From: Vibrio hibernica
GTDB lineage: Bacteria; Pseudomonadota; Gammaproteobacteria; Enterobacterales; Vibrionaceae
Assembly: GCF_015223435.1 (NCBI RefSeq)
Contig: NZ_VHKO01000007.1
Coordinates: 1 to 64,000 of the forward strand
Direction of reading: 5' to 3'
Length of the DNA: 64,000 nucleotides
In this document: positions 30,791 through 41,685 of the stretch, in pieces
Numbering within the stretch: the stretch's first letter is position 1
Layout of the letters: every line of letters begins with the position of its first letter
Notes under the pieces: model-generated
Told to the model about the DNA's origin: nothing
Databases searched by the model: none
What the model saw: only the letters and a program-made list of their open reading frames with translations
Made by a program: the position numbers and the translations under genes

Positions 30791-32680
30791 ATGACAAAAC
30801 CTCGCTCATTAAGTCAATCGTTGACCGATACTTTAGTGTTCATTGCTACTATTGCTGCCATCGCACTTTCAACCTTTCAAGTATGGCAAGGATTGCAACC
30901 TACATTATCAGCACCTGTATTTCGTCCTATCCACCTTGCTTGGATTCTCGCAATAGCCTTCTTGCTCAATCCATTAGTCAAATCAGATAGCCACTCAGCC
31001 AGACTGTATGTATTAGCGCGCTTGGTGGATATTTTACTCATAATCATGACTTGCTGGGCAACCTACCAAATCACGATATTTGACTATGATGACATCAGTT
31101 TCTTACTTGATGGTTTACAATCCGTTGATCAAATAGCTGGCGTGATTTTGATCTTAGCCTTACTTGAAGCCACCAGACGCACAGTTGGCTTTGTGATGGT
31201 ATTAATCGCAGGGCTATTTCTACTTTATGCTTTCTTTGGCGATGTTTTACCTTCAGGCGTAGCCAGCAAAGGCTTTTCGCTTGAAGAAGTGATTCGTTTT
31301 CATATTTTCTCCACCAATGGTGTTTTTGGCGCACCATTAGCCATTGCGGCTGGCGTTGTTTTCATTTTCGTATTATTTGGTGCTTTTTTACAAGTGACGG
31401 GGGCGGGTCAGTTTTTTATTGATGCAGCCTTTGCGGTCGCGGGTAAATACCGTGGTGGTCCAGCCAAAGCGAGTGTATTAGCCTCAGCAGCGTTAGGATC
31501 TATTTCAGGTTCCGCCATTGCCAATACAGTAACCACTGGTGCACTCACCATTCCAATGATGAAGAAACTCGGCTATAAACCAGAGCAAGCGGCTGGTATC
31601 GAAGCTGCTGCCTCAACGGGTGGACAAATTATGCCTCCGGTCATGGGCGCGGGTGCATTTGTTATGGCCCAATTTACAGGTATTCCATACAGCGATATTT
31701 TATTGGTTTCGATTGCGCCTGCTATTTTATATTTTGCCAGCACTTTACTCTATGTTCACTTAATGGCTTGTAAGTTGGGTTTACAAGGCATGACGGTGAC
31801 AGAAAAGATTGGCATTGTAATGAAACAGGGTTGGCACTTTTTAGTTCCACTTATTTTCATCACCAGTTTATTGCTCATGAGTTATTCACCGGTATTGGTT
31901 GGTATCGCGGGTTGTGCCGCAATTTTAGTCGCGGCTATGATGCGTAAACATAGTCGGATTACCTTTCCTATTTTATTGAAAGGTATGAAAGAAGGGGCAA
32001 TTTCAGCAGTACCTATTTCCATTGCTTGTGCGACGGCGGGTATAGTGGTTGGCGTTGTGGGTCAAACAGGAATTGGGTTACAGTTCACCCAATTTTTAAT
32101 TGCCTTGTCAGGTGGTTATCTGTGGTCAGCTCTGGGATTGATCGCGATTGCTGCCGTTATTTTAGGGATGGGGCTACCAGTCACCGCTGCCTATATTGTA
32201 CTTTCAGTCATGGCAGTTCCAGCATTGAATGATTTTGGTATGGGCTTATTAACCGCCCATATGATCGTCTTTTGGCTATCACAAACGTCCAATGTTACCC
32301 CACCTATCGCATTAGCCGCCTTTGCGGGTGCCGGTATTGCAGGTGCATCGCCAATGAAATCAGCCGTTCAAGCGTTTAAACTCGCTCAGGGATTTTTCAT
32401 TATTCCGGCGATGATGGCATTTTCTGGCTTAATTTGGATTGATGGCGATCTGGGGCATTTCTTCATCGGTATTATTGCGACTCTTGGCTTAATATTTGCC
32501 TTTGCCGGTGGTATCGAAGGGCGATTGCTGAATCCTCTGGGCTTTATTGAACGTATTTCCTTACTAGTGTTAGCCCTCGGTATTTTATTTACTGATGATA
32601 TCTATCGTCTAGCCTGTTTATTGGTTGTGGTTATCATCGTGACCCTGAATGCACGTAAATCTGAACCAATAACAAGCTAG
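30791..32680 (+). CDS. TAXI-TRAP transporter permease, fused small and large subunits
   Basis: About 629 residues with many hydrophobic segments along its length. It is the fused form (4TM DctQ-like plus 12TM DctM-like) usual for TAXI systems. The large-subunit part shows GSISGSAIANTVTTGALTIPMM, ASTGGQIMPPVMGAGAF and LGMGLPVTAAY, which are family signatures. I start at ATG 30791, with GGAG six bases upstream. The ATG at 30779 overlaps that ribosome site. It forms an operon with the binding protein, closed by a terminator at 32710-32743. This pair occupies the pncC-mutS gap. Confidence 0.93.
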   Translation: MTKPRSLSQSLTDTLVFIATIAAIALSTFQVWQGLQPTLSAPVFRPIHLAWILAIAFLLNPLVKSDSHSARLYVLARLVDILLIIMTCWATYQITIFDYDDISFLLDGLQSVDQIAGVILILALLEATRRTVGFVMVLIAGLFLLYAFFGDVLPSGVASKGFSLEEVIRFHIFSTNGVFGAPLAIAAGVVFIFVLFGAFLQVTGAGQFFIDAAFAVAGKYRGGPAKASVLASAALGSISGSAIANTVTTGALTIPMMKKLGYKPEQAAGIEAAASTGGQIMPPVMGAGAFVMAQFTGIPYSDILLVSIAPAILYFASTLLYVHLMACKLGLQGMTVTEKIGIVMKQGWHFLVPLIFITSLLLMSYSPVLVGIAGCAAILVAAMMRKHSRITFPILLKGMKEGAISAVPISIACATAGIVVGVVGQTGIGLQFTQFLIALSGGYLWSALGLIAIAAVILGMGLPVTAAYIVLSVMAVPALNDFGMGLLTAHMIVFWLSQTSNVTPPIALAAFAGAGIAGASPMKSAVQAFKLAQGFFIIPAMMAFSGLIWIDGDLGHFFIGIIATLGLIFAFAGGIEGRLLNPLGFIERISLLVLALGILFTDDIYRLACLLVVVIIVTLNARKSEPITS

Positions 32681-32709
32681 CTATTGAGCTTAAAAATAAC
32701 ACTCCACAT

Positions 32710-32743
32710 AAATGACTCAAACCGATTGGCTTGAGTCATTTTT
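32710..32743 (+). terminator. Terminator of the TRAP operon
   Basis: AAATGACTCAA (32710-32720) pairs with TTGAGTCATTT (32731-32741), followed by T residues. Confidence 0.85.
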
Positions 32744-32871
32744 CATACCAGGCACATTTATGCTTCTATCAAATTAATCCCTTTAATCTTGCCTTTCCAA
32801 TTGCTTTCTAAAGTCATGAAAAATATCATGGCAGAATACTTGATATTTTAATCGAAAGACTGGGTGATAGC

Positions 32872-35442
32872 GTGGCAAAAACAGAAACTCATACTCCAAT
32901 GATGCAGCAATATTTACGTTTAAAAGCGGAAAATCCTGATATTTTGCTGTTCTATCGTATGGGTGATTTTTATGAATTATTCTATAGCGATGCCAAACGC
33001 GCTTCTCAGTTATTAGACATCTCATTGACCAAACGTGGCGCTTCTGCGGGCGAGCCAATCCCCATGGCTGGCGTACCTTATCATGCGGTTGAAGGCTACT
33101 TAGCCAAATTAGTACAGCTAGGTGAATCAGTCGCCATTTGTGAACAGGTTGGCGATCCGGCCACCAGCAAAGGGCCAGTTGATCGAAAAGTAGTCCGTAT
33201 TGTCACGCCTGGCACCGTCACCGATGAAGCTTTATTGCCTGAACGGATCGATAATTTAGTTGCGGCTATTTATCAACAAAACGATAAATTTGGCTACGCC
33301 ACTCTAGATATGACATCAGGCCGCTTCCAGTTATGTGAACCGCAAAGCTTTGAAGCCATGCAAGCCGAGTTACAAAGAACCTCACCGAAAGAATTACTCT
33401 ACCCAGAAGATTTTTCCAGCATCGCATTACTTGAAAAAATCAAAGGACAACGCCGTCGCCCAGTTTGGGAGTTTGAACTCGATACCGCTAAGCAGCAACT
33501 CAACTTGCAATTTGGCACGCGTGATTTAGTTGGTTTTGGAGTAGAAAATGCCAAGTTCGGCTTATGTGCCGCGGGCTGTTTGATTCAATATGTCAAAGAT
33601 ACGCAACGCACCGCCTTACCGCACATTCGTTCATTAACGTTAGATCGCCAAGATGATTCCGTGATCTTAGATGCCGCTACACGCCGTAATTTAGAGATCA
33701 CCCAAAATTTAGCTGGCGGAAGCGATAATACCTTGGCCGAAGTGCTTGATCACACCGCGACGCCAATGGGCAGCCGTATGTTTAAGCGCTGGTTGCATCA
33801 ACCTGTGCGTAATAGCCAAACACTGAATCAACGTCTTGATGCCATTAACGAATTAAAACAAAACACCTATTTTTCTGATTTGCATCCAGTATTAAAAGGC
33901 ATTGGTGATATTGAACGAATTCTGGCTCGTCTCGCACTTCGATCCGCCAGACCAAGAGATCTCGCACGTCTACGTAATGCCATGCAACAACTCCCTGAAC
34001 TCTCAACAATATCTGGCAGCTTTCAACATGAATACCTACAAGAACTAACCACGTTAACTCAGCCTATGGATTCCATTTGTGAATTACTTGAGCGAGCAAT
34101 GAAAGAAAACCCACCCGTTGTGATCCGTGATGGGGGCGTTTTAGAAGCAGGTTATAGCGCCGAACTTGATGAACTAAGACACCTTGCAGATGGTGCAAAA
34201 GATTATTTAGATAAAATGGAAGCGGATGAAAAAGAACGACATGGCATTGAAAGCTTAAAAGTTGGCTACAACAATGTGCACGGATTCTTTATTCAAATTA
34301 GCCGAGGCCAAAGTCATTTAGCCCCACCGCACTACGTTCGTCGCCAAACATTAAAAAATGCTGAACGTTACATTATTCCTGAATTAAAAGAGCACGAAGA
34401 TAAAGTACTTAATTCTAAATCTAAGGCGTTAGCTCTAGAGAAACGATTATGGGAAGAGTTATTTGATTTATTGATGCCCGATCTTGAAGCAATGCAAAAT
34501 CTAGCGTCGGCGTTATCTCAATTAGATGTATTGCAAAACTTAGCGGAACGGGCCGACACACTCAATTATTGTCGCCCAACCATAACTAAAACAGCAGGCC
34601 TAAGCATCACGGCAGGTCGTCACCCAGTCGTTGAACAGGTATTAAGTGAACCTTTTATTGCCAACCCAATTGAGCTAAACCCAATGCGCCAAATGTTGAT
34701 TATTACCGGGCCAAATATGGGGGGTAAATCCACTTATATGCGCCAAACGGCTTTGATTGCATTGCTCGCTCATATAGGGAGTTATGTTCCAGCAGAATCA
34801 GCTACGATAGGATCGATTGATCGAATATTCACGCGCATTGGGGCACAGGATGACCTTGCATCTGGGCGGTCTACCTTTATGGTCGAGATGACAGAAACGG
34901 CGAATATTTTACACAATGCGACTAAAAACAGTTTAGTGCTAATGGATGAAATTGGCCGTGGCACTAGTACTTATGATGGCTTGTCATTAGCATGGGCAAG
35001 TGCACATTGGTTGGCGACCAAAATCGGCGCTTTAACCTTATTTGCCACGCACTATTTTGAGCTTACCGAACTACCCAACCAAATAGATAACCTTGCCAAT
35101 GTACATCTTGATGCCATTGAGCATGGCGACACTATCGCTTTCATGCATGCAGTACAAGAAGGCGCCGCGAGTAAATCATATGGTTTAGCGGTAGCCAGTT
35201 TAGCGGGTGTCCCAAAGCAGGTGATCACTCAAGCTAAAAATAAACTCAAGCAGCTAGAGTCACTCGGTCAACAAAAAGCCGTTCTACACAGTCATGGAAT
35301 AAAACCGATGGTAGTGGAACAACAACTCAGTTTGCTCCCTGATCCGAGTGAGTTGGATCAAGCACTAGCCCAACTAAACCCTGATGACATGAGCCCACGT
35401 GAAGCCTTAGAAGCATTATATCGACTCAAAGCATTGTCATAA
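32872..35442 (+). CDS. mutS: DNA mismatch repair protein MutS
   Basis: Recognises mismatches and small loops and recruits MutL. It is 856 residues, family length about 853. The mismatch-binding Phe-x-Glu is in GDFYELF near residue 36. Walker A is GPNMGGKST and Walker B is [16 protein letters not shown]. The product begins [18 protein letters not shown], in register with E. coli MutS after a short variable lead. The start is GTG 32872. It converges with rpoS across a shared terminator. In E. coli and V. cholerae mutS and rpoS are also close. Confidence 0.98.
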   Translation: MAKTETHTPMMQQYLRLKAENPDILLFYRMGDFYELFYSDAKRASQLLDISLTKRGASAGEPIPMAGVPYHAVEGYLAKLVQLGESVAICEQVGDPATSKGPVDRKVVRIVTPGTVTDEALLPERIDNLVAAIYQQNDKFGYATLDMTSGRFQLCEPQSFEAMQAELQRTSPKELLYPEDFSSIALLEKIKGQRRRPVWEFELDTAKQQLNLQFGTRDLVGFGVENAKFGLCAAGCLIQYVKDTQRTALPHIRSLTLDRQDDSVILDAATRRNLEITQNLAGGSDNTLAEVLDHTATPMGSRMFKRWLHQPVRNSQTLNQRLDAINELKQNTYFSDLHPVLKGIGDIERILARLALRSARPRDLARLRNAMQQLPELSTISGSFQHEYLQELTTLTQPMDSICELLERAMKENPPVVIRDGGVLEAGYSAELDELRHLADGAKDYLDKMEADEKERHGIESLKVGYNNVHGFFIQISRGQSHLAPPHYVRRQTLKNAERYIIPELKEHEDKVLNSKSKALALEKRLWEELFDLLMPDLEAMQNLASALSQLDVLQNLAERADTLNYCRPTITKTAGLSITAGRHPVVEQVLSEPFIANPIELNPMRQMLIITGPNMGGKSTYMRQTALIALLAHIGSYVPAESATIGSIDRIFTRIGAQDDLASGRSTFMVEMTETANILHNATKNSLVLMDEIGRGTSTYDGLSLAWASAHWLATKIGALTLFATHYFELTELPNQIDNLANVHLDAIEHGDTIAFMHAVQEGAASKSYGLAVASLAGVPKQVITQAKNKLKQLESLGQQKAVLHSHGIKPMVVEQQLSLLPDPSELDQALAQLNPDDMSPREALEALYRLKALS

Positions 35443-35456
35443 CTGTGACTAGAAAT

Positions 35457-35490
35457 AAAAAAGGAAGCCATAATAAGGCTTCCTTTTTTT
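35457..35490. terminator. Bidirectional terminator between mutS and rpoS
   Basis: A 13-bp stem, AAAAAAGGAAGCC with its complement, a loop of about seven bases, A run on the left and T run on the right. Confidence 0.9.
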
Positions 35491-35529
35491 GTTTCTAATT
35501 TTTAATTATTTGGAATTTTCAGCTTAAAA

Positions 35530-36495
35530 TTAATTATTTTCAACGTCGAACAATGACTCCATATTCAAACCTTGTTTGACGAGTATCTCTCTTAAGCGAC
35601 GTAAGCCTTCAACTTGAATTTGACGCACACGTTCACGAGTTAAGCTAATTTCACGCCCCACTTCCTCTAAAGTGGATGGTTCATAACCTAGGAGCCCAAA
35701 ACGGCGAGCTAATACTTCTTTTTGTTTTGGATTCAACTCATCTAACCAATTCATAAGTGAATTACGAATATCATCATCTTGAGTCGACACTTCTGGATCA
35801 GAGTTATGAATATCAGGAATAATATCTAATAAAGCTTTCTCGCCATCACCACCAATAGGAGTATCAACCGAGCTAATACGCTCATTCAGACGCAGCATTT
35901 TACTGACATCTTCCACGGGTTTATCCAGTTTTTTCGCGATTTCCTCAGCCGTTGGTTCATGATCCAATTTTTGTGCTAATTCACGAGCGGTACGTAAATA
36001 AATATTTAATTCTTTCACCACATGAATCGGTAATCGAATAGTGCGAGTTTGATTCATTAATGCGCGTTCAATGGTTTGTCTGATCCACCAAGTCGCATAA
36101 GTTGAAAAGCGAAAACCTCTTTCTGGATCAAATTTTTCGACAGCACGAATAAGACCAAGGTTGCCTTCTTCAATCAAATCAAGCAATGCTAGCCCTCGAC
36201 TATTATAACGACGAGAAATCTTAACCACTAATCGCAGGTTACTTTCGATCATACGTTTACGAGCAGCAGCGTCACCTCGAAGCGCTCGGCGTGAATATAA
36301 CACTTCTTCTTCTGCGGTAAGGAGTGGAGAGAAACCAATTTCACTTAGATAAATCTGAGTAGCATCAAGACTTTTCGTCGAGACTTCATACTCTTCTTTT
36401 TTATTATCTTTTCGTGTTTGAGCTTCTACTGCTTCAACATCAAATTCATTGTCATCGATGTCATTCATTTTAGCGACTGCATTGCTGATACTCAT
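35530..36495 (-). CDS. rpoS: RNA polymerase sigma factor RpoS (sigma-38)
   Basis: Master sigma factor of stationary phase and general stress. It is 321 residues. Region 1.2/2 contains [55 protein letters not shown] and [16 protein letters not shown]. Region 4 contains the helix-turn-helix [30 protein letters not shown] is just before the ATG. It lies 55 bases after nlpD on the same strand. In relatives, rpoS promoters lie inside nlpD, so that is expected here too. Confidence 0.98.
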   Translation of the reverse strand: MSISNAVAKMNDIDDNEFDVEAVEAQTRKDNKKEEYEVSTKSLDATQIYLSEIGFSPLLTAEEEVLYSRRALRGDAAARKRMIESNLRLVVKISRRYNSRGLALLDLIEEGNLGLIRAVEKFDPERGFRFSTYATWWIRQTIERALMNQTRTIRLPIHVVKELNIYLRTARELAQKLDHEPTAEEIAKKLDKPVEDVSKMLRLNERISSVDTPIGGDGEKALLDIIPDIHNSDPEVSTQDDDIRNSLMNWLDELNPKQKEVLARRFGLLGYEPSTLEEVGREISLTRERVRQIQVEGLRRLREILVKQGLNMESLFDVENN

Positions 36496-36549
36496 AAGCG
36501 CCTCCCCTGGCGAATAAAGTTAGCAAGACATAACAACCTAATATGTCAT

Positions 36550-37371
36550 TTATGGTAAGTAGTTATTTGGATTAACTGGCTTACCCTTGTATCTAATTTC
36601 AAAATGTAACCGAACACTATTGGTACCCGTACTTCCCATTGAAGCAATTTTCTGGCCAACTTTTACACTTTGACCTTCCGTTATTAGCAAGCGATCATTA
36701 TGTGCATAGGCACTTAGATATTCTTCATTATGTTTTATAATAATAAGGTTTCCGTAACCTCGAAGAGCATTACCTGCATATACCACCACTCCAGCAGCCG
36801 TTGCTGATACATCTTGTCCTCGCTGACCAGCAATATCGAGTCCTTTATTCCCTTGATCGCCTAAAGCAAACTTAGCAATTACTCGTCCTCTGGTTGGCCA
36901 AACCCATCTATCTACTTTTTCATTATTCTGTGTTGATGGAGTAACAGATTGATTAACATTTGGTTTACTTGAGCTATCAACATACTCTCCTGATTTTGAT
37001 TCCACAACAGGCTTGGAGGTATCTTTACGCACGACTTTAGTCGTAGGTGAGGCACTAATTTGACTATCACCAGCACCTGTTCCATCAAATCGGGGGGCAA
37101 CATAGACAGATCGCCATAGATTGAGTTTTTGTCCTGGCTGGATGGTATAAGGGGGCTTCAAGTGGTTATAACGAATAATGTCATTAACATCTTTATCTGA
37201 TAAGTAAGAGATAAAATAAACACTGTCACCCTTTTGAACTTCATAGTAGCTACCTTTAAAGCTACCTCGGCTATCTTTATTTCCTGGTAGTGCACAACCT
37301 GCTAAAAATGCAAGTAAGACGATAGTCGTGACACTATATTTAACCCAATGCAACACCAAAATCCTATTCAA
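36550..37371 (-). CDS. nlpD: Lipoprotein NlpD, LysM plus degenerate LytM (M23) domain
   Basis: An outer-membrane lipoprotein that activates murein amidases during cell separation. It is 273 residues. The lipobox is FLAGC with Cys26. A LysM peptidoglycan-binding domain lies at about 42-88 (YYEVQKGDSVYFIS). The linker is low complexity, Ser/Pro/Lys. The M23 fold lies at about 160-270. The zinc-binding motifs are degenerate: HxxxD reads N175-K-G-L-D and HxH reads R254-L-H. It should therefore activate an amidase rather than cut murein itself. It is encoded one base after pcm and just before rpoS. Confidence 0.95.
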   Translation of the reverse strand: MNRILVLHWVKYSVTTIVLLAFLAGCALPGNKDSRGSFKGSYYEVQKGDSVYFISYLSDKDVNDIIRYNHLKPPYTIQPGQKLNLWRSVYVAPRFDGTGAGDSQISASPTTKVVRKDTSKPVVESKSGEYVDSSSKPNVNQSVTPSTQNNEKVDRWVWPTRGRVIAKFALGDQGNKGLDIAGQRGQDVSATAAGVVVYAGNALRGYGNLIIIKHNEEYLSAYAHNDRLLITEGQSVKVGQKIASMGSTGTNSVRLHFEIRYKGKPVNPNNYLP

Positions 37372-37372
37372 T

Positions 37373-37999
37373 TTATGCCAATTCCCCAGAGATTAAAGGG
37401 ACGAATCTAACGGCTTCTACCAAAGTAGAAATACACTCACCTTGCCGTTTTTCTATTTTTATTAAATCTTGATGTTCATCACCTATTGGAATGATTAAAC
37501 GACCACCGTCTGCGAGTTGGTCTATTAGCGCGGCCGGAAGATGGCTAGCCGCCGCGGTCACGATAATGGCGTCATACGGTCCTTTTGCTGCCCAACCTTG
37601 CCAACCATCGGCATGTTTCGTGGATATATTATAGATATCAAGTTGTTTCAGTAACCTCTTGGCATTCCACTGTAAAGACTTGATCCGTTCGACGGAGTAA
37701 ACATGATCCACCAGCTTGGACAATACCGCCGTCTGATAGCCTGATCCAGTCCCGATTTCAAGTACACGACTATGTGGCTTAAGCTCAAGTAACTGAGTCA
37801 TTTTAGCAACAATATAAGGCTGAGAGATGGTTTGGCCAGCACCGATAGGAAGTGCATTATTATCATAAGCTTGATGGCGCATCGCCTCGGGTAAGAAATT
37901 CTCCCTTGGCACAATACGCATCACTTCTAAAATATTAGGATCAGTAATTCCATTATCAATTAAAAACGTTACTAATTGATTGGCTTTAATATTATTCAT
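37373..37999 (-). CDS. pcm: Protein-L-isoaspartate O-methyltransferase
   Basis: Methylates L-isoaspartyl residues in aged proteins to start their repair. It is 208 residues, family length. The class I methyltransferase SAM motif is [15 protein letters not shown]. The family motif [16 protein letters not shown] precedes it, and [13 protein letters not shown] follows. It lies between surE and nlpD in the canonical stationary-phase operon, with a one-base gap to nlpD. Confidence 0.98.
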   Translation of the reverse strand: MNNIKANQLVTFLIDNGITDPNILEVMRIVPRENFLPEAMRHQAYDNNALPIGAGQTISQPYIVAKMTQLLELKPHSRVLEIGTGSGYQTAVLSKLVDHVYSVERIKSLQWNAKRLLKQLDIYNISTKHADGWQGWAAKGPYDAIIVTAAASHLPAALIDQLADGGRLIIPIGDEHQDLIKIEKRQGECISTLVEAVRFVPLISGELA

Positions 38000-38055
38000 T
38001 ATTGCCTGTATATACTCTCTATTAGGTTATAAAATACTCATTTCAATCAAGCAGG

Positions 38056-38793
38056 CTACTTCAACCAGTCCTTCATATTATTGATGGCCTTGTGTGCGGT
38101 AAGATCGACTCTCAATGGTGTGATAGACACTTCACCTTTCTCTATCGCATAGAAATCGGTTCCTTCTCCGCAATCTGCCTCTTTACCGGGAGGCCCAAGC
38201 CAATAGACTTCTTGACCACGGGGATCCAACTGTTTAATCATATCTTCAGCGTGATGGCGAGCACCAAGACGAGTAATTCGAGTACCTGATAGCTCTTCTA
38301 ATGCAAGATTAGGCACATTAACGTTAATCAACTGCTGATCAGGAATAGGTTGCTGGATATGCTGTAGTACTAAATCTTTAGCTATTTGGGCTGCGGTGTC
38401 AAAATGTGTATTGCCCACCAAAGAAATTGCAATGGCTTGCACACCTAGAAAATGCCCTTCCATTGCTGCCGCTACCGTCCCAGAATACAACACATCATCG
38501 CCAAGGTTGGCCCCATGATTAATACCCGATACCAATAAGTCTGGCAGATCATCTTTCATTAATTCATTTAAAGCAAAATGCACACAATCCGTTGGCGTTC
38601 CTTGCACTGAATATACATTAGGGCGAATTTGATTAACGCGTAATGGGTTTTCTAAGGTTAATGAATTAGAAGCTCCTGAACGATTTCTATCCGGTGCAAC
38701 AATAATCACCTCACCAATATCAGATAACTGTTTTGCCAGCGCATTGATACCTTGAGCATGAACGCCATCATCGTTACTAAGCAATATTTTCAT
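38056..38793 (-). CDS. surE: 5'/3'-nucleotidase SurE
   Basis: A metal-dependent nucleoside monophosphate phosphatase, active in stationary phase. It is 245 residues. The N-terminal metal-site motif is [13 protein letters not shown] with Asp8-Asp9. [34 protein letters not shown] and [11 protein letters not shown] all match the family. It is 26 bases after truD and followed by pcm. Confidence 0.98.
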   Translation of the reverse strand: MKILLSNDDGVHAQGINALAKQLSDIGEVIIVAPDRNRSGASNSLTLENPLRVNQIRPNVYSVQGTPTDCVHFALNELMKDDLPDLLVSGINHGANLGDDVLYSGTVAAAMEGHFLGVQAIAISLVGNTHFDTAAQIAKDLVLQHIQQPIPDQQLINVNVPNLALEELSGTRITRLGARHHAEDMIKQLDPRGQEVYWLGPPGKEADCGEGTDFYAIEKGEVSITPLRVDLTAHKAINNMKDWLK

Positions 38794-38819
38794 TTTAAAT
38801 CCTTTACCTTGTAGCCAAT

Positions 38820-39869
38820 TTAATCGTAAGTTCGCTCAAATGCGATTTCGTTGATAAGCTCGCGTAAGATAGACGTAGCAAAGCAACCAGCGGGCAAACC
38901 GAATGACAGCGTGACGGTCTGAGCTTCTGTTGACCAAACTAGGTTTTGTGCATACAAAGCGACGGGACGGCGATCATGACGCATGCGATTGCCACAGATC
39001 AATTTCATAAGATCTGGCTCTGCATCTAAAAATGGTTGTTCTAATTGCTGGGCATCATTGCGAGTTGGTAGTGCATTGTCGCCCGCTAATGGTGCGGACA
39101 ATTGCAGCGTTTCATTTTCAAGCTGCACTTGTAATTCAGCAAGATTAGTTTCATCAACCACGCGATGATCGCCTTGAGAATTGATCACAATATCGCCATT
39201 AAGCAATTGTGAGAATAGTTGAGTTTCAATCCGGTGAGAAACCACTTGATTAAAAATCCAAGAGCGTGCTGTTGAAAGATAAAGGCTACGTTTATTTTGA
39301 TTTCGGGTGCGTACATTCTCACGTCCCCATCGACGTGCTTCATCTAAATTATTCCCGTCTTGACCAAAGCGTTGAGCGCCATAGTAATTAGGCACGCCTG
39401 ATAATTTTATTTTTTCAAGTCGCTGACAGACATCATCAATATTCGATACCTCAGTTAAGCAGATCACAAATTGATTACCAATCAAATCACCTGGGCGCAA
39501 TTTTTTATGATGATAAGCCGTCTCTAAAATTTGTATGGTGGGATGTTCCGCTTCAAATTGGGCAATATTAAAATCGTCTTTTTTACCACCTTGTACACTT
39601 AACCATTGTTCCGTTATCGCATGGCGATCTTTTAATCCGGCCCAACCAACATGGCTAGACGGAACTCCACAAGCTTTGGCTAACTCATTGGCGACATAAC
39701 TGGTATTTTCACCTTGCTTGCGAATTTTCACCATTAAGTGTTCGCCGTTGCCAGAAAAATCAAACCCTAAATCTTCCATAACTTGAAAATCACATGCTTG
39801 AGCTTTGACTTTAGCATCGGCTATGGGTTTACTTAATTGATAAGCCAATGAGGCTAAAATGTCTGTCAT
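38820..39869 (-). CDS. truD: tRNA pseudouridine(13) synthase TruD
   Basis: Makes pseudouridine 13 in tRNA-Glu. It is 349 residues, family length. The catalytic Asp is in [16 protein letters not shown] near residue 80. The family motifs [16 protein letters not shown] and [16 protein letters not shown] are present. It is encoded between ispF (35 bases upstream) and surE (26 bases downstream). Confidence 0.97.
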   Translation of the reverse strand: MTDILASLAYQLSKPIADAKVKAQACDFQVMEDLGFDFSGNGEHLMVKIRKQGENTSYVANELAKACGVPSSHVGWAGLKDRHAITEQWLSVQGGKKDDFNIAQFEAEHPTIQILETAYHHKKLRPGDLIGNQFVICLTEVSNIDDVCQRLEKIKLSGVPNYYGAQRFGQDGNNLDEARRWGRENVRTRNQNKRSLYLSTARSWIFNQVVSHRIETQLFSQLLNGDIVINSQGDHRVVDETNLAELQVQLENETLQLSAPLAGDNALPTRNDAQQLEQPFLDAEPDLMKLICGNRMRHDRRPVALYAQNLVWSTEAQTVTLSFGLPAGCFATSILRELINEIAFERTYD

Positions 39870-39904
39870 AATATTCTTAGTCGTATTATATGGATGGATG
39901 TGTA

Positions 39905-40390
39905 TTACTTAGATTCAGAGCGATGAATCAAAACCACGGCTTCACAAGCAATGCCTTCTTTTCGCCCTGTAAAGCCAAGTTTTTCAGTTGTCGTCGCTTT
40001 AACATTAATATTATCGATATTCGTTTCTAAATCCGCCGCAATAGCGGCTCGCATCGATTCAATATAGGGCAACATTTTAGGCGCTTGGGCGATAATCGTG
40101 ACATCGGCATTGCCAATTACGTAACCTTTTTGCTTCACAAAACAATAAACCTCTCGTAATAAATCTCGGCTATTGGCCCCTTTCCACTTATCATCGGTAT
40201 CAGGGAAATGCTTACCAATATCACCCGCTGCAATGGCACCTAATAAGGCATCCGTAAGTGCATGCAATGCAACATCACCATCAGAATGTGCAATTAAACC
40301 TTGTTCATAAGGCACCGCTACACCACCAATAATCACAGGGCCATCACCGCCAAATTTATGCACATCAAAACCATGTCCAATACGTATCAT
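39905..40390 (-). CDS. ispF: 2-C-methyl-D-erythritol 2,4-cyclodiphosphate synthase
   Basis: Fifth step of the MEP isoprenoid pathway. It is 161 residues, family length. The zinc ligands are in the N-terminal [10 protein letters not shown] (Asp8, His10), with a further His in [14 protein letters not shown]. The C-terminal motif [22 protein letters not shown] is intact. The start overlaps the ispD stop by four bases, indicating translational coupling with the preceding pathway enzyme. Confidence 0.98.
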   Translation of the reverse strand: MIRIGHGFDVHKFGGDGPVIIGGVAVPYEQGLIAHSDGDVALHALTDALLGAIAAGDIGKHFPDTDDKWKGANSRDLLREVYCFVKQKGYVIGNADVTIIAQAPKMLPYIESMRAAIAADLETNIDNINVKATTTEKLGFTGRKEGIACEAVVLIHRSESK

Positions 40391-41208
40391 AAAAAGCCCT
40401 TATTATTGCCACTTGGATCTATTGATTTTTCTAAATCCAAATCATTCATTTGCTTATATAAGAAAAATTCAGCTAAAGCCAAATCCTCAGGTTGTGTTAC
40501 TTTTATGTTATCAGCACGGCCTGTTACTAATAATGGAGATTGACCAATAGCCTCCATTGCGGATGCTTCATCTGTTAGTGTAATACCATTTAGCAAACCG
40601 TAAGACAGAGCCTGTTTAAGCTCATGAAGAGGAAACATCTGCGGTGTTAATGCATGCCATAACTGATTTCGGTCTACGGTCGTATTAATACGAACTTCGT
40701 GACTAAAGTCATCAATATTAGCTTGTGCTTTCTTCATGGTATCGCGAACAGGCGATGCTAAAATCCCACCGCATACGCTCGAAACTTTCGATAATGCAGG
40801 GCAACATGCTGCAACTAATTGACTGATGTCGTGATGAGTAACACAAGGACGAGCTGCGTCATGTACAAGCACCCAAGGGTATTTTGTTGCGTAGTGCAAG
40901 CTTAGATACTCCAAGCCAGACAGCACCGAGTCAACTCTCTCTTTACCGCCACTCACTCGTATAACATCTTGTCGACTAGCTAGAGATAAAGCTGGGAAAT
41001 ATTCGTCATCATCACTGATGGCGACAATGACTAAATCAATAAGAGGATGAGATAATAAACGTTCAATCGTATGCTCTAATATTGTTTTTCCGTGCAACAT
41101 TAAATACTGCTTAGGATGATTAGCTAGCATACGTTTACCCACACCTGCGGCGGGAACAACAGCAGCAAAACAACGATCTTGCATATGATGAGATAATGAA
41201 GAGGTCAT
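40387..41208 (-). CDS. ispD: 2-C-methyl-D-erythritol 4-phosphate cytidylyltransferase
   Basis: Third step of the MEP pathway, adding CMP to methylerythritol phosphate. The product is 273 residues, about 35 longer than E. coli IspD, mostly from a short N-terminal lead and a C-terminal tail. The nucleotide loop is [11 protein letters not shown] near residue 16. [11 protein letters not shown] and LTDEASAME are family motifs. It follows ftsB after 12 bases and overlaps ispF. Confidence 0.95.
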   Translation of the reverse strand: MTSSLSHHMQDRCFAAVVPAAGVGKRMLANHPKQYLMLHGKTILEHTIERLLSHPLIDLVIVAISDDDEYFPALSLASRQDVIRVSGGKERVDSVLSGLEYLSLHYATKYPWVLVHDAARPCVTHHDISQLVAACCPALSKVSSVCGGILASPVRDTMKKAQANIDDFSHEVRINTTVDRNQLWHALTPQMFPLHELKQALSYGLLNGITLTDEASAMEAIGQSPLLVTGRADNIKVTQPEDLALAEFFLYKQMNDLDLEKSIDPSGNNKGFL

Positions 41209-41220
41209 AAATAAACTCGA

Positions 41221-41532
41221 TTAACCATCATCAGAATTGAAGGTGGAATTATCATCAGTATCATCCCCCATAATTCGATAAAAAGTTTCGCCATTTTTAA
41301 TCAAACCAAGCTCATGCCTCGCTCTTTCTTCAATTGCATCAAGTCCTTGACGCAAATCATCAATTTCAGCAAACATCAAATCATTACGCTTTTTTAAACT
41401 AACGTTAACTTGTTCTTGAACAACAATATCCGAGTGAACAGCGTTATAATCTGCCACCCCATTTTTTCCAAAAAACAGGTCATATTGAAGTAAGCCTAAT
41501 AAGGCTATTAAAACTAAAGTAAATATTCGCAT
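41221..41532 (-). CDS. ftsB: Cell division protein FtsB
   Basis: A bitopic inner-membrane protein that forms the FtsQ-FtsB-FtsL complex at the divisome. It is 103 residues. One N-terminal membrane segment, [25 protein letters not shown], written here as [13 protein letters not shown] then LQYDLFFG, is followed by a coiled coil to about residue 70. [17 protein letters not shown] is the conserved C-terminal part. It heads the ftsB-ispD-ispF-truD-surE-pcm-nlpD-rpoS run. The usual upstream neighbour eno is not here. dnaJ takes its place. Confidence 0.95.
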   Translation of the reverse strand: MRIFTLVLIALLGLLQYDLFFGKNGVADYNAVHSDIVVQEQVNVSLKKRNDLMFAEIDDLRQGLDAIEERARHELGLIKNGETFYRIMGDDTDDNSTFNSDDG

Positions 41533-41630
41533 TACTTACTCACAAAAAATGTCTTCGATCTGAGCGCAATCATACCTTATTCGTCTTATTAAGGCATTAA
41601 CCACGGTAAGACTAAATGTACCGTCCCCAA

Positions 41631-41662
41631 AAAAGCAAAAAGCCTTCCCAGTGGAAGGCTTT
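41631..41662 (-). terminator. Terminator of dnaJ
   Basis: AAAGCCTTCC (41639-41648) pairs with GGAAGGCTTT (41653-41662), loop CAGT, with T-rich sequence following on the minus strand. It separates dnaJ from ftsB. Confidence 0.88.
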
Positions 41663-41685
41663 ACATTCTATTTGTTAAACTGAAG

